DNA of 8,673 bases. Origin: Candidatus Peregrinibacteria bacterium (GTDB lineage: Bacteria > Patescibacteriota > Gracilibacteria > UBA1369). Under the pieces are notes generated by a model. The model was given only the letters and a program-made list of their open reading frames with translations, did no database searches and was not told where the DNA came from. Within the stretch, counting starts at the first letter, position 1. Each line of letters opens with the position of its first letter. Of the stretch, positions 7,340 to 8,673 are shown piece by piece. A program made the position numbers and the translations under genes. The stretch lies in contig WJJQ01000103.1 in NCBI GenBank assembly GCA_014729615.1, positions 1-8,673 on the forward strand, read 5' to 3'.

Positions 7340-7612
7340 TTATGAGTAGTTAAAAAGTGTAAGCAGTTCTTTTGTCGCTTTGTCCGTTTGTCCTGATTTT
7401 ATATGATGAATATGGCAATGCTGCAGATGATCCTCAATTAAAAGCAGGTCAATTTTTTTCAGCGCGCTCTGCACTGCGCGGGATTGATGCACAATGTCCA
7501 CGCAATATTCATTATCTTCCAGCATTTTTTCGATTTTCTTAAGATGCCCCATAATTATTTTTACTCTATGCAGAGCTTTATCTTTCACCGTTTCTTTACG
7601 ACGTCTGTCCAT
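7340..7612 (-). CDS. csoR: CsoR-type copper-sensing transcriptional repressor
   Basis: This 90-residue, all-helical cytoplasmic repressor belongs to the CsoR/RcnR/FrmR family and has its normal length. The Cu(I) ligands are all present in the correct spacing: Cys37 (in EYCVD), His62 and Cys66 (in HLQHC), matching Cys36, His61 and Cys65 of M. tuberculosis CsoR. The second-shell residues Tyr35 and Glu81 of that protein correspond to Tyr36 and Glu82 here. This set points to copper rather than nickel (RcnR) or formaldehyde (FrmR). The apo form should bind the palindrome at 7645-7661 and release it when copper binds. It is the first gene of the operon and thus autoregulated. Its stop and the next gene's ATG are two bases apart. 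The start is an ATG at 7612 without a Shine-Dalgarno sequence, after a leader of about 40 bases. An extra His cluster (His65, 67, 69, 70) follows the last ligand. Confidence 0.94.
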   Translation of the reverse strand: MDRRRKETVKDKALHRVKIIMGHLKKIEKMLEDNEYCVDIVHQSRAVQSALKKIDLLLIEDHLQHCHIHHIKSGQTDKATKELLTLFNYS

Positions 7613-7644
7613 ATGTATTTTTTGTTATTATGTAGCGAGAAAAT

Positions 7645-7661
7645 ATCCCCCATAGGGGGAT
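7645..7661. promoter_or_regulatory. CsoR-type operator of the copper operon
   Basis: ATCCCCCATAGGGGGAT is an inverted repeat with perfect seven-base arms around ATA. Its C5/G5 core stands out sharply in A+T-rich DNA. Runs of C and G in a dyad of this kind are typical of CsoR operators. It begins inside the -10 box and covers the expected transcription start (about 7653), so bound repressor would block initiation. The csoR ATG is 33 bases downstream. Confidence 0.85.
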
Positions 7662-7688
7662 TATATCATGTCTAAATTTTTATTTCAA
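7660..7688 (-). promoter_or_regulatory. Promoter of the csoR-fusion-copA operon
   Basis: On the minus strand, TTGAAA (7683-7688; five of six matches to -35) is followed exactly 17 bases later by a perfect TATAAT (7660-7665). This is the best promoter in the window and, with the operator just downstream, gives a strong, tightly repressible arrangement. Only one such promoter was seen, which supports a single transcript of about 4 kb ending at the hairpin at 3637-3664. Confidence 0.85.
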
Positions 7689-7847
7689 GAGGGTAGATCA
7701 AAAAAGTGTGCACGTGTGAAAAATGCTGGCGGAACGGAGTAGACGTTTTCAGAACCAAGTTTTCAATTTAATGTTTAAATCTTTAATAGGATGTAGGTGC
7801 TACCTTTGAGTTATTAATTAAAGGGGTGTATTGCTGTGAAAATTTCA

Positions 7848-8536
7848 CTATAATGAGAAATTTATCTTGTCAGACAGTTGAATACTTACGATTCCAAAGC
7901 GATAAAAATCATTAACAATAATTGGTAAGTCTTTAAAGTTGATACTTCTATTAATTATTTTTGATGATAGTGCGTATCTATAGTCTTTAAATTTGTCTAA
8001 CAAATAATTAGCAACTTTTTCATCGCCCCATTCTAAGTCTAATTTACCATGAGTGAACAACCAATGGTCACGGCCATATTTGGCTTCTACAAAATCTGCA
8101 AATTCCTCCATACTGCCCTCATCAAGCTCACCATTTGAAGATAATACTTTGTAAATTAAGTAGTCGACTATTATCTGGTAATCTAAATAAAAAATGGGCT
8201 CGTCACCTATAGATCCCTTTTTTTGTCTAGATATATTTTGTTTTCGTTCATTCGCAGGCGATACATGTTTTTGCCAAATTTTTTTTCTAGAAAAATTTCG
8301 CACGGAATAGATTGTTCGTAATTCCATAAAAGGGTTAAACCTTCACCTTCAAGTTTTGTTACATCTAAAAAAAGGTTTGTCGTTTTATGACAATTCTCTT
8401 CGATTTTATTCCAGTCAATAAAAAAATTAAGGTGTAATTTATATGAAGGCGTGAATTGTAATAGATCCATGTTAATACTCATAGCTCTGAATGTTAGTAA
8501 GTAATTAATTACAATATATTTTATTTCTACTGCCAT
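7848..8536 (-). pseudogene. Unrecognised protein gene, apparently frameshifted
   Basis: Two overlapping minus-strand frames seem to be halves of one protein of about 229 residues. The first runs from ATG 8536 to TAG at 8207. The second is open from 8327 to TAG at 7848. The likely join is the A7 run at 8218-8224. Reusing one base there links IYLDKK directly to GSIGDEPIFYLDY, and both sides read like ordinary soluble protein. In the 120-base overlap the first frame looks coding, while the second is unusually basic and looks non-coding. The composite protein is rich in aromatic and acidic residues, with no signal peptide or clear membrane segment. A true start further in (ATG codons at residues 19 or 23) is possible. 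I do not recognise the family. It lies 20 bases after another partial gene on the same strand, probably in its operon. A sequencing error, recoding or two overlapping genes are alternatives. Confidence 0.5.
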
Positions 8537-8556
8537 AAAATATATCTAAACACACT

Positions 8557-8673
8557 TTATTGCCTAAATACTGATTTAATAATAAATTCAGACATTTCAC
8601 CTCGCGTAATAAAATATTCTGGTCCTTCTGAATTCCAAGCTTCAACCCACAAGTCATTTTCATCAGCATAGAT
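8557..8673 (-). CDS. Unrecognised protein, C-terminal 38 residues (5' partial)
   Basis: From the right edge of the window the minus strand is open for 38 codons and ends with TAA at 8557-8559. The tail reads like real protein: acidic and Trp-rich at first (DLWVEAW at residues 7-13), then EYFITRGEMSEFIIKSVF (19-36). Its stop is 20 bases before the start of the next minus-strand gene, which suggests a shared transcript. Too little is visible to name a family or function. The evidence is the uninterrupted frame, the protein-like composition and the close spacing to the following gene. Confidence 0.6.
   Translation of the reverse strand: MYADENDLWVEAWNSEGPEYFITRGEMSEFIIKSVFRQ

Noticed and set aside
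7793..7803. Small hairpin GTAG-GTG-CTAC after the right-hand gene
   Set aside because: A four-base stem with no T tail on the minus strand is too weak to call a terminator.
8218..8224. Programmed -1 frameshifting at A-AAA-AAG, as in dnaX
   Set aside because: The heptamer is not in the phase of the upstream frame, and no stimulatory hairpin or upstream Shine-Dalgarno sequence was seen, so an indel is the simpler explanation.

Overview
The window comes from a bacterium with A+T-rich DNA. It uses the standard bacterial code: TAA, TAG and TGA all end genes, and no TGA falls inside an intact frame. Start codons generally lack a recognisable Shine-Dalgarno sequence, genes are tightly packed, and most proteins are short. 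Together with the gene content this fits a member of the Candidate Phyla Radiation (Patescibacteria). That placement is an inference from style and gene order; no ribosomal marker is present.

Left part, plus strand (2-2020). The C-terminal end of an unrecognised protein is followed by a two-gene metal-uptake operon: a ZupT-type ZIP transporter and, 20 bases later, a Fur-superfamily repressor. A promoter lies just before zupT, and its spacer holds a perfect 12-base palindrome that could be the repressor's site. The pair looks like zinc (or manganese/iron) uptake with a linked sensor.

Middle part, minus strand (2038-3537). A zinc metallopeptidase-like gene (M20/M28/M42 type) is split by a single-base frameshift in an A6 run. 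It also appears to have lost two metal ligands, so it reads as a pseudogene. Upstream of it is a small membrane-anchored protein of unknown function, likely facing outward.

Copper operon, minus strand (promoter near 7688, terminator near 3637). Three genes are tightly spaced: csoR (copper-sensing repressor), a fusion protein with an HMA domain, seven membrane segments and a cupredoxin-like domain, and copA (copper-exporting P1B-type ATPase). A near-consensus promoter has a GC-rich CsoR-type palindrome placed over the expected transcription start, and a strong hairpin ends the operon. The likely logic is as follows. Copper binding to CsoR releases the operator. CopA then pumps Cu(I) out of the cytoplasm. 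The fusion protein, with a copper-binding domain on each side of the membrane, probably handles copper or its redox state.

Right end, minus strand (7848-8673). The C-terminal tail of an unrecognised protein is followed 20 bases later by a second unrecognised gene, which also appears frameshifted, at an A7 run. This segment is visibly more A+T-rich than the copper operon. No RNA genes, CRISPR arrays, insertion sequences or attachment sites were seen, and no gene-free stretch exceeds 300 bases. The longest, 7613-7847, holds the copper promoter and operator and otherwise nothing recognisable.
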